From an uncultured Streptomyces sp. (GTDB taxonomy: Bacteria; Actinomycetota; Actinomycetes; Streptomycetales; Streptomycetaceae), in assembly GCF_947488945.1 (NCBI RefSeq), contig NZ_CANLBS010000001.1, forward strand, positions 310,001 through 374,000: DNA of 64,000 nt, in the 5' to 3' direction. A model generated the notes under the pieces. That model was not told the origin of the DNA and searched no databases. It saw only the letters and a program-made list of their open reading frames with translations. The translations under genes were made by a program, and so were the position numbers. Shown here piece after piece: positions 1 through 7,537 of this stretch; the stretch's first letter is position 1; every line of letters starts with the position of its first letter.

Positions 1-64
1 CCGTGCGGTCCGCGTCCGCGGCCCGCACCCGTCCGCCCACCCGCACCCCGTCCCGGAGGCTCCC

Positions 65-1021
65 ATGCCGACCGTCCGTCCCTACCGCCACCGCTCCGCC
101 CGCCGTACGCTGCTGTGTTCCGCGGCCGCGCTGACGCTCCCGCTCCTGCTCACGGGCTGCGGCGACGACGCCGGGGCGACGTCCGGCGAGGACGGCACCG
201 CCCGCGCCTACGGCTCCGAGGACGTGGTCTCCTCGGTGTCCGAGGTGCCGTCCATCGCCGCTCTGGTGCCGGCGAAGATCCGCGACGGCGGAACGCTCCG
301 CGTCGGCTCGGGCATCGGGGTGCCACCCGTCGCCTTCAGCCCCGAAGGGGGTGGTCCGCCCCGGGGCGTGGACATCGACGTCTCGGAGGCCGCGGCGCGG
401 GTGCTCGGGCTCGAGGTCGACCGCAAGCACGTCAGCGGCGCGTCCCTGATCACCGGCCTCGAAGCGGGCCGTTACGACGTCGGCACCGCCAACCTGTCGG
501 TGACCGAGGAGCGCAAGCAGGTGCTCGACTTCGTCCTGTACGTGACCGACGGCGCCGGCTTCGCGGTCCGCGAGGACGACCCGCTGAAGAAGGTCGGCGA
601 CCTGAGCCAACTCTGCGGCAAGAAGGTCGGCACCGGGGTCGGGTCCACCTTCGAGACCGATCTGCGGGCCGCCGCCGACGAGTGCGCCGCCGCCGGGAAG
701 AAGCCGCTGACCGTCCTCACCTACCCGGACGCGGCCGGCCACTTCCTGGCGCTGCGCCAGAAGCACGTGGACGTGCTGATGACCACCTCCAGCGTCCTGC
801 GGTACGCCGCCGAGGAACAGCCGGGGCTGCGGTACGTGAACGAGCTGGACCGCAAGAACGTCGGGCTGGCCCTGAAGAAGGGCTCCGGCCTCGCCGAGCC
901 CCTCGCGCAGGCGGTCAACCACCTGATCGACGACGGTACCTACGCCCGCATCCTGAAGAAGTGGAACCTGGAGGCCGCCGCCGTGCCGGTCTCCGCGGTG
1001 AACCCGCCGGCCACGCCCTGA
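65..1021 (+). CDS. ABC transporter substrate-binding lipoprotein, family 3 (polar amino acid type)
   Basis: A 318-aa extracytoplasmic solute receptor. The N-terminus is basic (RHRSARR), followed by a hydrophobic stretch and the lipobox LLTGC with the lipidated Cys at about residue 32, so it is a membrane-anchored lipoprotein. The mature part starts with IRDGGTLRVGSG and contains the typical SBP_bac_3 block (YDVGTANLSVTEERKQVLDFV, then a late WNL motif). Ligands in this family are usually polar amino acids or opines; the ligand here cannot be told. The ATG has a good ribosome site (CGGAGG). No permease or ATPase follows; the next gene converges on it, so partners would lie to the left or elsewhere. 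Family sure, substrate unknown. Confidence 0.85.
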   Translation: MPTVRPYRHRSARRTLLCSAAALTLPLLLTGCGDDAGATSGEDGTARAYGSEDVVSSVSEVPSIAALVPAKIRDGGTLRVGSGIGVPPVAFSPEGGGPPRGVDIDVSEAAARVLGLEVDRKHVSGASLITGLEAGRYDVGTANLSVTEERKQVLDFVLYVTDGAGFAVREDDPLKKVGDLSQLCGKKVGTGVGSTFETDLRAAADECAAAGKKPLTVLTYPDAAGHFLALRQKHVDVLMTTSSVLRYAAEEQPGLRYVNELDRKNVGLALKKGSGLAEPLAQAVNHLIDDGTYARILKKWNLEAAAVPVSAVNPPATP

Positions 1022-1024
1022 CAA

Positions 1025-1080
1025 CCGACGGCCCGCGGCCCGGTCGCGCCCGTGTGGCGCGCCGGGCCGCGGGCCGTCGG
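1025..1080. terminator. Bidirectional terminator between the lipoprotein and the KAS III-like gene
   Basis: Perfect 19-bp inverted repeat (arms 1025-1043 and 1062-1080, CCGACGGCCCGCGGCCCGG) with a further CGCGCC/GGCGCG pair inside. It sits exactly between two convergent genes. Confidence 0.8.
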
Positions 1081-1109
1081 CCGGACGGCGGGGCAGCGGG
1101 GGGACGGCT

Positions 1110-2138
1110 TCAGCCGCTCCCGGCGGGCGTCTCCCCCAGCTCCAGCACCGCGCAGCTCCAGGTGAATCCGGCGCCCACACCGAACACCAGGCACCGTTCG
1201 CCGGGCCGGGTCCGGCCCGAGGCGGCCAGCGCCGCGAGTCCCGCGAACTGGTCGCCGGCGCCGAGGTGGCCGACGGTGCGCCCCCACGGCCAGGTCGTCC
1301 GCTCCTCCTCGATCCCCCAGCGCCGCAGGAACGTCGAGCGCAGCCGTCCCCGGCCGAAGTGCGGCAGCACGAACCAGGCCACGTCGTCCAGCGTGCAGTC
1401 CGCCTCGGTCAGCGCGCGCTTGAGCGCGTCGTCCTGGCCGGCGGTGATGCGCGCGACGCTGTAGGAGCGGCCGTGCTCGTCCACGAACGCCCGCTGGAGC
1501 AGGCCGAGATCGATGGGGGTGCGCTGCGAGAACGGCATGCGGCCGAAGGGGTCGGCGCCCCGGTGCATGCCTTCCAGGTCCGGGTCCGACACGGTCGCGA
1601 GCGCCCGCAGCCGGGCGAAGCCGCGCCCCCGCGCCAGGACGAGGGCGGTGCCCGCGTCCCCGTACACCGTGCCGGGGTCGCTGTTCCAGCGGTCGAAGCC
1701 GGGGGCGCCGAAGACGTCGCCGGTGGTGAGCAGCGCCGCTCCGCCGGAGCCCCCGGCGACGACACCGGCCGCCAGCTCCAGCGCGGCCATGCCGCCGTTG
1801 GAGAGCTGCCGGATCTCCACGGCGGGGCAGCGGTTGCCGAGCGCGTGGCGCTGGACGTAGGAGGCGGGCGCCCACAGGTCGTGGCCCTGGTACTGGACGG
1901 TGGCATGCAGCAGGAGGTCCACCTCGTCGGGGTGGACGCCGGAGCGGCGCAGCGCGGTGCGGGCGGCGCCGACGGCGAGTTCGGGTGCTGCCGAGCCGGT
2001 GGAGACGGCGACCGAGGTGATCCCGGAGCGCTCGGCGGTCCGTTCGTCGCACCGCCCCTCGCGCAGTTCCGCGGACACCGGGCTGATGTGCTCGGTGTGC
2101 AGCGCGGCGGCCGCGATGAACAGGTCGTCGTACCTCAT
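1110..2138 (-). CDS. Ketoacyl-ACP synthase III-like protein with Ser-His-Asp active site (DpsC-like), starter-unit enzyme of type II PKS
   Basis: A 342-aa KAS III-fold protein divergent from the PKS genes. The usual nucleophile Cys is replaced by Ser113 in RQLSNGGMAALE. The position of the FabH Asn holds GHLGAGDQF, giving His291 and Asp296. Known family: the daunorubicin protein DpsC uses a Ser-His-Asp triad (Ser118, His297, Asp302 as I recall), and spacing here is nearly identical, so I infer a DpsC-type enzyme that selects an acyl starter such as propionyl-CoA. ATG at 2138 opens MRYDDLFIAAAALHTEH; the frame is open far upstream but nothing before this Met resembles the family. It shares a 295-bp control region with the acyltransferase gene. 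Confidence in family high; starter identity inferred. Confidence 0.85.
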   Translation of the reverse strand: MRYDDLFIAAAALHTEHISPVSAELREGRCDERTAERSGITSVAVSTGSAAPELAVGAARTALRRSGVHPDEVDLLLHATVQYQGHDLWAPASYVQRHALGNRCPAVEIRQLSNGGMAALELAAGVVAGGSGGAALLTTGDVFGAPGFDRWNSDPGTVYGDAGTALVLARGRGFARLRALATVSDPDLEGMHRGADPFGRMPFSQRTPIDLGLLQRAFVDEHGRSYSVARITAGQDDALKRALTEADCTLDDVAWFVLPHFGRGRLRSTFLRRWGIEEERTTWPWGRTVGHLGAGDQFAGLAALAASGRTRPGERCLVFGVGAGFTWSCAVLELGETPAGSG

Positions 2139-2283
2139 GCCCGTGGCCTCCCCGACGCTTCGCCCCTGCGGTTCTCGCGGGCGCGCACCGCCGCCGGCCC
2201 CGGGGTGCCGGGACCGGCGGCAGAGTGCCGCTCGCGGCCGCCGGAACACGGATCGCGTTCTCCGGCGAGCCCCCACCGTCGGG

Positions 2284-2360
2284 CCCGGTGCTGGACGAGC
2301 GGTCCAGCGCGGCTGGAGGAGGCGCCCGGCCGCGCGGACCCGTTCGTCCAGCACCGGGGC
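2284..2360. repeat. Long imperfect inverted repeat in the KAS III/AT divergent intergenic region
   Basis: Arms of roughly 30 bp (about 2281-2312 and 2332-2362) pair almost completely: both contain GGTGCTGGACGA / TCGTCCAGCACC plus flanking GGGCCC, with a few mismatches and one bulge. The left arm overlaps the TCCAG-N5-CTGGA site at 2303-2317. It lies between divergent start codons at 2138 and 2434, so it is more likely a regulatory region than a terminator. Confidence 0.6.
2303..2317. promoter_or_regulatory. Candidate PKS operator copy 1 (TCCAG-N5-CTGGA)
   Basis: TCCAG CGCGG CTGGA, between the divergent KAS III and AT starts (165 bp and 117 bp away). Same 5+5+5 layout as the copies at 3415 and 7488. 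Binding protein unknown. Confidence 0.5.
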
Positions 2361-2433
2361 CCGCCACCGCCGCCCCGTTGGACCCGTACTCCAGTCGGCG
2401 CGGCCAGCATCGGGCCCGACGAGAGGAGTTCCC

Positions 2434-3501
2434 GTGACCGCCCATCCCCTGCCCGTCGCCCTGCTCTTCCCCGGCCAGGGCGCGCAACAGCCCGGCATGG
2501 CAGCCGGGCTGTACGCCGCCCACGCCGGGTTCCGCCGCCGCATGGACGAGGTGCTCGAACAGTGGGCGGTGCGCGGCCACCCGCTGCGCGCCGACTGGCT
2601 GGCCGCCCGTCCGGGACCGGCGGCGGACGCACTGGACCACGCCCAGCCGCTGCTGTTCTCCGTCGGCTGGGCCCTCGGCCGGACCGTCCTCGACGCGGGG
2701 GTGCGCCCGGCCGCCCTGCTGGGGCACAGCGTCGGCGAGGTGGTCGCGGCCACCCTGGCCGGGGTGTTCACCCTCTCCGACGCGGTCGGGGTGATGGCCG
2801 ACCGGATCGCCCGGCTGCGGGACGCTCCGGCCGGCGGGATGCTCGCGGTGGCGGCGTCCCCGGCCGAGGCCGCCGCCTACACCACGGACGAGGTGGTGGT
2901 CGGCGCGGTCAACGGGCCCCGCCAGTTGCTGCTGGCCGGTCCCGAGGCCGGGCTCGTGAAGGCCGAGGAGCGGCTGCGGGCCGACGGCTTCACCTGCCGC
3001 CGGGCACGGGCCCTCACTCCGTTCCACAGCCCGGTCCTGCTCGACGCGGCCATGACGGCGCTGCCCCGGCTCGCCGGACTCCCGCTGCGCGAGGCGGAGT
3101 TGCCCGTGCACTCGGCGTACACCGCGGCGCCGCTGGGAGCGGCCGACGCGCTGGACCCGGCGTTCTGGGCCCGGCAGCCGGCCGCGCCGGTGCTCTTCGG
3201 GCCGGCCCTGGACTCGCTGCTGGCCGGCGGGGACTTCGTCCTGGCGGAGGCCGGGCCCGGTCAGGGACTCACCGCGCTCGCGCGCCGGCACCCGGCGGTG
3301 GCCCGGGGCGGCTCGACGACCCTGCCCCTGCTGCCGGCCCGGCCCGGCGGCGGCCCCGCCGAGGCGGAACGTCTCACCGAGGCCCTCGGCCGGCTCGGCG
3401 CCGGGCACGGCCGGTCCAGAGCCACTGGACCGGCCCTCCAGAACGGCTCCGCAGATTCGGTGGGCAGGACCGGAGCGCCGGTCCCCACGGACGGCAAGTG
3501 A
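2434..3501 (+). CDS. Acyltransferase (malonyl-CoA:ACP transacylase fold, DpsD-like) of the type II PKS
   Basis: A 355-aa protein with the AT signature FPGQGAQQPGM at the N-terminus, the nucleophile elbow GHSVGE (Ser99), and the FHS block (LTPFHSPVL) that carries the catalytic His and resembles malonyl-type ATs. GTG at 2434 is chosen because AGGAG lies 6-10 bases upstream and the protein then begins exactly at the fold. First gene of the AT-KS-CLF-ACP operon. In daunorubicin-type systems the AT (DpsD) pairs with the Ser-type KAS III (DpsC), as here. The last ~35 codons are unlike the AT fold and hold a perfect palindrome that may be the promoter/operator of the KS gene. Confidence 0.85.
   Translation: MTAHPLPVALLFPGQGAQQPGMAAGLYAAHAGFRRRMDEVLEQWAVRGHPLRADWLAARPGPAADALDHAQPLLFSVGWALGRTVLDAGVRPAALLGHSVGEVVAATLAGVFTLSDAVGVMADRIARLRDAPAGGMLAVAASPAEAAAYTTDEVVVGAVNGPRQLLLAGPEAGLVKAEERLRADGFTCRRARALTPFHSPVLLDAAMTALPRLAGLPLREAELPVHSAYTAAPLGAADALDPAFWARQPAAPVLFGPALDSLLAGGDFVLAEAGPGQGLTALARRHPAVARGGSTTLPLLPARPGGGPAEAERLTEALGRLGAGHGRSRATGPALQNGSADSVGRTGAPVPTDGK
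3409..3435. promoter_or_regulatory. Candidate PKS operator copy 2 (11-bp perfect palindrome)
   Basis: GGCCGGTCCAG AGCCA CTGGACCGGCC, arms 3409-3419 and 3425-3435, containing TCCAG-N5-CTGGA at 3415-3429. It is inside the 3' end of the AT gene, about 75 bp before the KS-alpha start. Confidence 0.55.
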
Positions 3502-3507
3502 GGTGTC

Positions 3508-4776
3508 ATGGACCGACGCACAGTCATCACCGGGATCGGCGCGGTCGCGCCGGGAGGAACAGGGGTCAAACAGTACTGGGACCTGCTCTCGACCGGCCGT
3601 ACCGCGACGCGCACCATCTCCCTCTTCGACCCGTCGCCCTACCGGTCGCAGGTCGCGGCGGAGGTCGACCTCGACCCGGCGGCGGCCGGTCTGACCCGGC
3701 AGGAGGAGCGCAGGCTCGACCGGGCGGGGCAGTTCGCGCTGGTGGCCGCCCGGGAGGCGCTGGCGGACAGCGGGCTCGACGTGCACCCGTCCGACCCCGC
3801 GCGCACGGCCGTGTCGCTCGGCTGCGCGGTCGGCTGCACCACCTCCATGGAGGACGAGTACCGCGTCCTCAGCGACGACGGCGCCGCCTGGCTGGTGGAC
3901 CCGGCCTATGCGGTGCCGCGGCTCTACGACCACTTCGTGCCCAGCTCCATGGCGGCGGAACTGGCGCGCGAGGCCGGGGCGCGCGGACCGGTCTCCCTGG
4001 TGTCGGACGGCTGCACCTCGGGGCTGGACGCCGTCGGGCACGCGGCCGACCTGATCCGCGAGGGCAGCGCCGACGTCGTCGTGGCGGGCGGCACCGACGC
4101 GCCCATCTCGCCGATCACCCTGGCGTGCTTCGACGCGATCAAGGCGACCACCCCGCGCAACGACGACCCCGCGCACGCGTCCAGGCCGTTCGACAACACC
4201 CGCAACGGGCTGGTGCTGGGCGAGGGCGGGGCGGTGCTGATCCTGGAGGAGCTGTCGCACGCCCGCCGCCGGGGCGCCCGGATCTACGCCGAGGTCGCCG
4301 GATTCGGCACCCGCAGCAACGCGTACCACATGACCGGACTGCGGTCCGACGGCGCGGAGATGGCCGAGGCCATCCGGCTCGCGCTGGCGGAGGCCCGGCT
4401 GTCGCCCGACGCCGTCGACTACGTCAACGCGCACGGCTCCAGCACCCGGCAGAACGACCGCCACGAGACCGCCGCCTTCAAGACCTCGCTCGGGGACCAC
4501 GCCCGCCGGGTGCCGGTGAGTTCCGTGAAGTCCATGATCGGGCACTCGCTCGGCGCGATCGGCGCCCTGGAACTGGTCGCCTGCGTACTGGCCATGGAGT
4601 ACGGCCTGATCCCGCCCACCGCCAACCTGCACGAGCCCGATCCGCTCTGCGACCTGGACTACGTCCCGCTCGTGGCGCGGGAGGCACGGGTGGACTCCGT
4701 GCTGAGCGTCGGCAGCGGCTTCGGCGGCTTCCAGAGCGCCGTGGTGCTCGCCCGACCCGAGAGGACCGCCGCATGA
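3508..4776 (+). CDS. Type II PKS ketosynthase alpha (KS-alpha)
   Basis: A 422-aa beta-ketoacyl synthase, the condensing subunit of an iterative aromatic polyketide synthase. The active site is [15 protein letters not shown] with Cys169; the two active-site His motifs NAHGSST and [10 protein letters not shown] are intact. It forms a heterodimer with the next gene product, whose start codon overlaps its stop (ATGA). It starts 6 bases after the AT stop; the ribosome site GAGGTG overlaps that stop. Normal length for the family. Functional by sequence; the product is not predictable from this subunit alone. Confidence 0.95.
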   Translation: MDRRTVITGIGAVAPGGTGVKQYWDLLSTGRTATRTISLFDPSPYRSQVAAEVDLDPAAAGLTRQEERRLDRAGQFALVAAREALADSGLDVHPSDPARTAVSLGCAVGCTTSMEDEYRVLSDDGAAWLVDPAYAVPRLYDHFVPSSMAAELAREAGARGPVSLVSDGCTSGLDAVGHAADLIREGSADVVVAGGTDAPISPITLACFDAIKATTPRNDDPAHASRPFDNTRNGLVLGEGGAVLILEELSHARRRGARIYAEVAGFGTRSNAYHMTGLRSDGAEMAEAIRLALAEARLSPDAVDYVNAHGSSTRQNDRHETAAFKTSLGDHARRVPVSSVKSMIGHSLGAIGALELVACVLAMEYGLIPPTANLHEPDPLCDLDYVPLVAREARVDSVLSVGSGFGGFQSAVVLARPERTAA

Positions 4777-5993
4777 ACGCCCACGCACCCGCCATCACCG
4801 GGATCGGGGTGGCGGCGCCCACCGGACTGGGGACCGCGGCCCATTGGTCGGCGACGGTGGCGGGCCGCACCGGCATCGCGCCGCTGACCCGTTTCGACGC
4901 CTCGCCCTACCCGGTGTCGCTGGCCGGAGAGGTACCCGGCTTCGAGGCGTCCGCGCACATCCCGAGCCGGCTGCTCCCGCAGACCGACCACATGACCCGG
5001 CTCGCCCTGTACGCGGCCGACGAGGCGCTGCGCGACAGCGGGCTCGACCCGGCCACCCTCCCGCCGTACGCGGCGGGCGTGGCCTCCGCCTCCTCGATGG
5101 GCGGCTTCGAGTTCGGCCAGCGGGAACTGCAGAACCTCTGGAGCAAGGGCGGCCAGTTCGTCAGCGCGTACCAGTCGTTCGCCTGGTTCTACGCGGTGAA
5201 CACCGGCCAGATCTCCATCCGGCACGGTCTGCGCGGGCCGAGCAGCGCCGTCGTCTCCGACCAGGCGGGCGGCCTCGACGCCCTCGGCCACGCCCGCAGG
5301 CAACTGCGCAAGGGCACACGCGTGATGCTGGCGGGCGGGGTGGACGGCGCGCTCTGCCCGCTGGGGCTGGTGGGCCAGCTCGCCTCCGGCCGGCTGACCG
5401 GCGGGGACGACCCCGCCACCGCCTACCGCCCGTTCGACTCCGGGGCCGACGGCCACGTGCCCGGCGAGGGCGGCGCCTACGTCGTCCTGGAGGACCCGGA
5501 GTCGGCGCGCGAGCGCGGGGCACGCGTGCACGGGCTGCTCACCGGTTACGCGGCGACCTTCGACCCCGATCCGGACGCGCCGGACGCCGACGGCCTGGAG
5601 CGCGCCGCCCGCGGCGCGCTGAAGGACGCCGGCATCCGGCCCGAGGAGGTGGCCGTCGTCTTCGCGGACGCCGCCGGCGTTCCGGCCGCGGACCGCGCGG
5701 AGGCCGCCGCGCTGGCCGCCGTCTTCGGCCCGGCCGGGGTCCCGGTCGCGGTCCCGAAGGCCCTGACCGGGCGGCTCTGCGCGGGCGGAGCGGCCCTGGA
5801 CGTGGCGTCCGCGCTGCTCTGCCTGAGGGACGGCAGCATTCCGCCCGCGGTGTACGAGGTGACCGTGCCGGACGAGTTCCCGCTCGACCTGGTCGTCGGC
5901 ACGGCCCGGCCGCTGAACGGCGGCAGCGCCCTCGTCCTCGCGCGCGGCGAGGGCGGCTTCAACGCCGCGGCCGTCGTCTCCCCGGCCCCCTGA
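4773..5993 (+). CDS. Type II PKS chain length factor (KS-beta)
   Basis: A 406-aa KS homologue in which the nucleophile Cys is replaced by Gln164 ([15 protein letters not shown]), the hallmark of chain length factors; this Gln is associated with malonyl-ACP decarboxylation and priming. Translationally coupled to KS-alpha by the ATGA overlap. The CLF largely sets polyketide chain length, but the length cannot be read here without alignment. The C-terminal tail ([14 protein letters not shown]) is variable in the family. A stem-loop separates it from the ACP gene. Confidence 0.93.
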   Translation: MNAHAPAITGIGVAAPTGLGTAAHWSATVAGRTGIAPLTRFDASPYPVSLAGEVPGFEASAHIPSRLLPQTDHMTRLALYAADEALRDSGLDPATLPPYAAGVASASSMGGFEFGQRELQNLWSKGGQFVSAYQSFAWFYAVNTGQISIRHGLRGPSSAVVSDQAGGLDALGHARRQLRKGTRVMLAGGVDGALCPLGLVGQLASGRLTGGDDPATAYRPFDSGADGHVPGEGGAYVVLEDPESARERGARVHGLLTGYAATFDPDPDAPDADGLERAARGALKDAGIRPEEVAVVFADAAGVPAADRAEAAALAAVFGPAGVPVAVPKALTGRLCAGGAALDVASALLCLRDGSIPPAVYEVTVPDEFPLDLVVGTARPLNGGSALVLARGEGGFNAAAVVSPAP

Positions 5994-5998
5994 CCCCG

Positions 5999-6026
5999 GC
6001 GGCCGGTGCGGCGGAGCACCGGCCGC
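5999..6026 (+). other. Stem-loop between CLF and ACP genes
   Basis: Perfect 11-bp arms GCGGCCGGTGC / GCACCGGCCGC with a 6-base loop, directly after the CLF stop and about 58 bp before the ACP start. No T-run. Likely an mRNA processing or attenuation element that could set ACP amount separately from KS-CLF. Confidence 0.55.
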
Positions 6027-6083
6027 CCGCCCCGGCGCGCCGCCGCCCGGCGGACGCCGTCCACGAACAGGAAGGACACTGCC

Positions 6084-6368
6084 ATGAGTACGACCGAGAC
6101 CACTACGACGGAGACCACCCGGCTGAGCCAGGAGGAGTTCGCCCGCATCCTGCGTGAGGCGGCGGGCGAGGACGAGGGCGTCGACCTGTCCGGAGACATC
6201 GCCGACGTGCCCTTCACCGACCTGGGCTACGACTCGCTCGCCCTGCTGGAGGTCGGCAGCCGCATCACGCGCGACTTCGGGATCTCGCTGCCGGACGAGG
6301 AACTGGACGAGGTGGAGACGCCGCGCGCCTTCGTCGACCTGGTCAACCGCGAGCTGGCCGCACGCTGA
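6084..6368 (+). CDS. Type II PKS acyl carrier protein
   Basis: A 94-aa acidic ACP with the phosphopantetheine site LGYDSLALLE (Ser51), preceded by a Thr-rich leader (MSTTETTTTETT). It carries the growing chain for KS/CLF. ATG at 6084 follows the strong ribosome site AGGAAGGA. Last gene of the plus-strand PKS operon; two strong stem-loops follow. A phosphopantetheinyl transferase must be supplied from elsewhere. Confidence 0.95.
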   Translation: MSTTETTTTETTRLSQEEFARILREAAGEDEGVDLSGDIADVPFTDLGYDSLALLEVGSRITRDFGISLPDEELDEVETPRAFVDLVNRELAAR

Positions 6369-6372
6369 ACAC

Positions 6373-6447
6373 GGCCGCACGGCCCGCGGGCCGTGCGGCC
6401 GGCACACACGGGGAACGGGGTCCGGGGCGATGCGCCCCGGACCCCGT
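6373..6447. terminator. Tandem bidirectional terminators between ACP and aromatase genes
   Basis: Two perfect inverted repeats: 6373-6400 (GGCCGCACGGCCC arms, 2-base loop) and 6415-6447 (15-bp arms 6415-6429 and 6433-6447, loop ATG). They separate convergent genes. Confidence 0.8.
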
Positions 6448-6466
6448 CGTCGTGCCGCGCTCCGCG

Positions 6467-7420
6467 TCAGGACGGGACGGCGGCGCCCTCCGCGTAGGCC
6501 TTGGCGAGGTTCAGCGTGGCGGTGCTGTTGGTGCCCAGCGAGGTCCGCACCAGGCGGCGGGCGTCCTCCAGGACGGCCTGTTCGCCGAGGAGTTCCCGGA
6601 CCCGGTCGGGCCGCAGCACCACGGTGTGGTGCGAGACCGCTCGCACCCCGTCGCCGGTGGGGACGACCGTCCAGCGGCCGGTGTGCGCGGCCATCAGGGC
6701 CGGTACCTCCGTCTGCTTGTAGACCAGCCGGTCGGGGCCGAAGGAGACCCGCACCGAGCGCGTCGTGTGCACGGAGCCGTCGGCCGCCCGGGTGTCCATC
6801 TCCACCGTCTGCACGTCGGGGGCGGGTTCGGTGAGGACGAGCCGGGAGACGTGCGGCAGCCGCTCCTCCCAGCGGTCCGCGCGCAGCAGGAAGTCGTAGA
6901 CGTCCTGCCCGCTTCCCGCGATGTCCACGGCGTCCTCGAAGGAGAGCAGCACGCCGGGCTCCCGGGCGAACGACTCGGCGGCCCGCTTGAGGGCCGCCAG
7001 TTCCGACTCGCTGTTGGTGTCGACGGCCCGCGAGACCCACTCCAGGGCCTCCGCGTCGTCGTCCACCACCCGGAAGTCGTGCAGCAGCGTGACCGAGGTC
7101 CTGCCCTCACCGGCGGGCTCGATGATCCACTCGCCGCCCATGGCCGCCACCGGGTGGGCCGACACCTCCTGACGGAACGTCACCCGGTGCCCCTCGGGGT
7201 CGAGTTCGCGGCGCGAGGTCCAGTCGCGCACGACCCCGTTGGCGAACGCCCAGATGTGCAGCCGCTCCCGTCGGTCGTCGCCCTCGGTCCGGTCCACGTG
7301 GACGGTGGGCGGGAAGATGTGCGGCCAGTTCTCCGCCTCCGCGACGATCCGGTACACCGCCCCGGCGCTCGCCTCGACCTCGGTGCTGTGCCGCGTCCTG
7401 TGGACGGCGTTATCCGACAT
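6467..7420 (-). CDS. Didomain aromatase/cyclase of the type II PKS (two SRPBCC/START domains)
   Basis: A 317-aa protein made of two START/SRPBCC-like halves: residues about 8-145 (TEVEASAGAVYRIVAEAENWPHIFPPTVHV ... LLHDF) and 155-300 (FEDAVDIAGSGQDVYDFLLRADRWEERLPHVSRL ... SHHTVVL). This matches didomain aromatase/cyclases (ActVII, DpsF type) that close and aromatise the first ring. Known family rule: didomain enzymes usually act on chains already reduced at C9 by a ketoreductase, but none is encoded beside it. Transcribed toward the ACP gene from its own promoter, with an operator-like palindrome about 70-80 bp upstream. Confidence 0.9.
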   Translation of the reverse strand: MSDNAVHRTRHSTEVEASAGAVYRIVAEAENWPHIFPPTVHVDRTEGDDRRERLHIWAFANGVVRDWTSRRELDPEGHRVTFRQEVSAHPVAAMGGEWIIEPAGEGRTSVTLLHDFRVVDDDAEALEWVSRAVDTNSESELAALKRAAESFAREPGVLLSFEDAVDIAGSGQDVYDFLLRADRWEERLPHVSRLVLTEPAPDVQTVEMDTRAADGSVHTTRSVRVSFGPDRLVYKQTEVPALMAAHTGRWTVVPTGDGVRAVSHHTVVLRPDRVRELLGEQAVLEDARRLVRTSLGTNSTATLNLAKAYAEGAAVPS

Positions 7421-7486
7421 GGGACCTGCCCCTTCCGCATACGTCGATGACCCCCTCGCGGGGTAGGGGCAGCGTGCGGCCGGTCC

Positions 7487-7503
7487 CTCCAGCGGGACTG
7501 GAG
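7487..7503. promoter_or_regulatory. Candidate PKS operator copy 3 (CTCCAG-N5-CTGGAG)
   Basis: CTCCAG CGGGA CTGGAG with 6-bp arms, 67-83 bp upstream of the aromatase/cyclase ATG. Same 5+5+5 core as copies at 2303 and 3415. Confidence 0.55.
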
Positions 7504-7537
7504 TGACGCTGGACGCGGGGCGGGGCGGCGCCCGGCG

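Noticed and set aside
940..4788. Very long open frames antisense to the PKS genes
   Set aside because: They arise from the extreme G+C content; the sense strand carries recognisable AT, KS and KAS III motifs, the antisense translations are Arg/Gly-rich and match no family.
2434..6368. Primary fatty acid synthase (fab) genes
   Set aside because: The KS-beta has Gln in place of the nucleophile Cys and pairs with a KS-alpha, diagnostic of type II PKS; a didomain aromatase is present.
1110..7420. Spore-pigment (whiE-type) PKS
   Set aside because: Spore-pigment clusters lack a KAS III/AT starter pair and have extra cyclases and oxygenases; this set differs.
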